Positions 62,244 through 64,000 of a stretch of 64,000 bases of DNA are shown here, piece after piece (positions within the stretch are counted from its first letter, which is position 1; every line of letters begins with the position of its first letter). The stretch spans positions 310,001 through 374,000 of the forward strand of contig NZ_BLLG01000002.1 of the NCBI RefSeq assembly GCF_011766325.1, in the 5' to 3' direction. The notes beneath the pieces were generated by a model that was given only the letters and a program-made list of their open reading frames with translations, ran no database searches and had not been told where the DNA came from. This DNA is from Streptomyces pacificus (GTDB lineage Bacteria > Actinomycetota > Actinomycetes > Streptomycetales > Streptomycetaceae). The translations under genes were made by a program, and so were the position numbers.

Positions 62244-62282
62244 TCTGCTCACCCCCCTCCCCCTCCCGGAGTGCGCATCGTC

Positions 62283-63032
62283 ATGCAGGACCGTGCCGCG
62301 AAGACACGCCGACAACTGATCCGAGCCGCAGCCGAGGCCTTCGACCGGGCCGGGTTCGCGGGTTCCTCCATCTGGCAGATCTGCGCCCTGGCCGGGGTCA
62401 GCCAGGGCGCCCTGCACTTCCACTTCGGAAACAAGCAGGGCCTCGGCGGGGCGGTCGAGGCGACCGCGGCCGGCATCCTGCGCTGCGTCACGGCACCGGA
62501 TCCCGCCCGGCACCCCTCGCCGCTCCAGCTGCTTGTGGACACCTCGCACGCACTGGCCTCGCGGATCGCCTGCGACCAGGTGCTCCGCGCCGGTTTCGGC
62601 CTCGCGCACGACCCGGCGTGGAGCGGCGAGACCAGCCTTTGGCTGCTGTGGCGGGACTGGGTGCGCGGACTGCTCACGGTCGCCCGGCAGGAGGGCGGCC
62701 TGGCTCCGCGCATCGACCTCGACGACGCCGTTTCGGCCGTCACCGCGATGATGGCCGGCGTGGAGGGCCTGGGGCGGGACCGCGGGTACGGCGGCCCGTC
62801 CACGCGGTCGGTCACCCCCTTCTGGCGCCTGGTGCTGCCGCAGCTGTCGGCGGAGTCCTTGCGCGGCCGGATCGACGCGGCGGGCAGCCGCAGCGCCGGG
62901 CCCGGCGAACCGCCGCTCGGGGAGTGGCCGTTCGACGACCGGCCGGCGCCCGACGCCTGCGGTGCTCCGTCCGTGTGGGGGGTGTGCTCGGTGCCCGGCG
63001 GCGAGCTGAGCGGTTCGGGCTCGCAGGCCTGA
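62283..63032 (+). CDS. ScbR/ArpA-like gamma-butyrolactone receptor-type TetR regulator
   Basis: A 249-residue TetR-fold protein. KTRRQLIRAAAEAFDRAGFA and AGVSQGALHFHFGNKQGL match the helix-turn-helix of gamma-butyrolactone receptors, and the C-terminal domain (LLWRDWVRGLLTVARQEGGL, DDAVSAVTAMMAGVEGLGRD) follows their pattern, including a Trp-rich segment. An extra C-terminal tail of about 45 residues is Gly/Ser/Pro-rich. Receptors of this class release DNA on binding a butyrolactone. No afsA-type synthase is nearby. The ATG at 62283 has GGAG upstream. It is divergent from the reductase gene, its most likely target. Confidence 0.82.
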   Translation: MQDRAAKTRRQLIRAAAEAFDRAGFAGSSIWQICALAGVSQGALHFHFGNKQGLGGAVEATAAGILRCVTAPDPARHPSPLQLLVDTSHALASRIACDQVLRAGFGLAHDPAWSGETSLWLLWRDWVRGLLTVARQEGGLAPRIDLDDAVSAVTAMMAGVEGLGRDRGYGGPSTRSVTPFWRLVLPQLSAESLRGRIDAAGSRSAGPGEPPLGEWPFDDRPAPDACGAPSVWGVCSVPGGELSGSGSQA

Positions 63033-63153
63033 GGAACTCCGGCGGGGCGGGCGCGGGGACCGGTCGGCCATGATGTCCCGGCCCGAGGCTCTGGCCGCTC
63101 TGCGCCCCGGCCGGGGGCGTGGCCCCCTGCACTTCGGCCGGCGCACCGGCCTC

Positions 63154-63966
63154 CTACACCTCGGCCGGCGTCTCGGCCTCGTACGCCCGGTGCAGCAGCC
63201 GCAGGAAGTCCGGGGCGTCCGGCAGGGTTGCGGTGCCGAGCCGGCGGACGGGGATGCCCGGGGTCCAGGAGTTCATGACGGCGGCACCCCCGAGGCCGGG
63301 GAGGTCCGCGGTTCGGATCTCCCGGAGGCGCTGGGCGACGCCGAGGCGGTCCAGTTGGCGGCGGACGACGCCCATGGTGACTCCGCCGAGCATGCCGGCG
63401 GCGGGCCACACCACCGCGGACCCGTCCCAGAAGGCGAGGTTCCAGATGGACGCCTCGCTCAGCCGGCCGCGGCGGTCGGCGAAGGCGGCGTCGTCGTATC
63501 CCCGGACGACGGCCTGCCGCAGGAAGTACGTCTTCGCCGGCTCCCCGACGTGCTTCACCGACGGCAGGAAGCGCTCGTGCTCCACCACCGCGAGCGCCAG
63601 CGGTCCCGGGGGGCCGGACACCGGCGGGGCCGTGCGGACGAGCAGTGCGGGCTCCTCGTCGGCGGCGGCCGCGGTGAACTCACCGGACGTCGGGTAGACG
63701 GTCGCCGTCAGTGAGCAGTCCGCGGGGGCCTCGTCCAGTGCGGCGCGCAGCCAGAGCCGCACCCGGTCGTCGGGCAGAGCCCGGCCGAACAGTTCGGCCG
63801 AGCCGTACCGCAGGCGCTCGAGATGCAGATCGAGGCCGCGCACCCGACCGTCGCGGACCTGCATTGCGGTGAAGTGGGCGTATCCGGAGAAGGCGAGCGG
63901 GGTCAGGTCGGCGGCGGTGGCCTGGCGTCCGTTGCGCCGTGCGCTCATCGCATGCGTGGTCGTCAT
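63154..63966 (-). CDS. Fold-type IV aminotransferase (class IV)
   Basis: A 270-residue PLP enzyme of the BCAT/D-amino acid aminotransferase/ADC lyase fold. Lys138 (in SVKHVGEPAKTYF) is the likely Schiff-base lysine by spacing to Glu171 in GRLSEASIWNLAF; Lys145 is an alternative. GMLGGVTMGVVRR and NSWTPGIPVRRLG complete the fold. Amine transaminases with R selectivity also belong here. The ATG at 63966 is near the window end; no strong RBS is seen. It could aminate an aldehyde from the neighbouring carboxylic acid reductase, but aminodeoxychorismate lyase-like activity is an alternative. Confidence 0.85.
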   Translation of the reverse strand: MTTTHAMSARRNGRQATAADLTPLAFSGYAHFTAMQVRDGRVRGLDLHLERLRYGSAELFGRALPDDRVRLWLRAALDEAPADCSLTATVYPTSGEFTAAAADEEPALLVRTAPPVSGPPGPLALAVVEHERFLPSVKHVGEPAKTYFLRQAVVRGYDDAAFADRRGRLSEASIWNLAFWDGSAVVWPAAGMLGGVTMGVVRRQLDRLGVAQRLREIRTADLPGLGGAAVMNSWTPGIPVRRLGTATLPDAPDFLRLLHRAYEAETPAEV

Positions 63967-64000
63967 ACCGTGCCAAACGACCCGGCCACCGGTCGGACAC

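Larger units (their letters stand above)
61531..62282. other. 752-bp divergent regulatory spacer
   Basis: The spacer lies between the carboxylic acid reductase and the ScbR-like gene. It holds 13-bp direct repeats (61723-61756), a 20-bp perfect palindrome of alternating gg/cc (61931-61950) and a perfect 22-bp inverted repeat (62172-62243). No gene is supported; a minus-strand frame at about 61750-62109 starts like a protein but has no further similarity. Confidence 0.55.

Noticed and set aside
62100..62282. Classical gamma-butyrolactone receptor box (ARE)
   Set aside because: Only a weak aaccggt core is present; the dominant structure is the G/C-rich 22-bp inverted repeat, which does not match the usual AT-rich consensus.

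Overview
The window is very GC-rich, has strong G/C bias at third codon positions, uses many GTG starts and GGAGG-type ribosome binding sites, and carries families typical of Streptomyces (DUF6643, DUF6421, DUF6986, HpnB-type glycosyltransferase, ScbR-like regulator, bacterial NO synthase, carboxylic acid reductase). I read it as a Streptomyces chromosomal segment. I saw no tRNA, rRNA, insertion sequence, phage block or CRISPR array.

Layout. 0-3.9 kb: end of a hopanoid-type glycosyltransferase, a two-domain TerD protein, a DUF6643 protein and a MOSC protein. 4.3-9.5 kb: a beta-helix/AAA+ ATPase fusion converging on a large membrane protein with a C-terminal alpha/beta-hydrolase. 9.6-18.9 kb: DeoR and SRPBCC genes (coupled), a Cds1-like PLP enzyme, an anti-sigma-type ATPase, a ROK regulator, a geranylgeranyl reductase-like flavoprotein, an M20 dipeptidase and a metallo-beta-lactamase-fold hydrolase. 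19-24.4 kb: a P-loop/NUDIX fusion, a decayed small gene, a phage-like amidase, and a ROK sugar kinase divergent from a LacI regulator across a perfect palindrome. 24.4-36 kb: a GNAT remnant, DUF6986 lyase, etfBA, flavin reductase, thioredoxin, acyltransferase, a KhtT/KhtU-like K+/H+ antiporter pair, and a DUF6421-SDR-threonine aldolase operon. 36-46 kb: GDPD, GNAT, VOC, M56 peptidase, PAP2 phosphatase, HAD and TetR genes, the divergent LVIVD/DUF305 pair, an FprA-like reductase and an ArsR regulator. 46.5-53 kb: ohr/ohrR, an old yellow enzyme, a BNR-repeat protein, ung, a GlcNAc kinase-like gene and a CbiX-like protein.

53.3-64 kb looks most accessory, with long gene-poor spacers: NO synthase oxygenase, a FUSC exporter, an Lrp regulator, a three-domain carboxylic acid reductase, an ScbR-like receptor behind a perfect 22-bp inverted repeat, and a fold-type IV aminotransferase. 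The last three could form an acid-to-aldehyde-to-amine module under a signalling-type repressor; this is inference from gene content and order.

Regulatory DNA visible by eye includes palindromes next to LacI, OhrR, TetR and DUF6986 genes, twin palindromes 20 bp apart upstream of the FUSC gene, several long perfect hairpins at gene ends, and three 7-8 bp microsatellite-like arrays. Two features suggest decay or gene extension: a truncated GNAT gene and a TetR whose C-terminus runs through a tandem repeat and a terminator hairpin.
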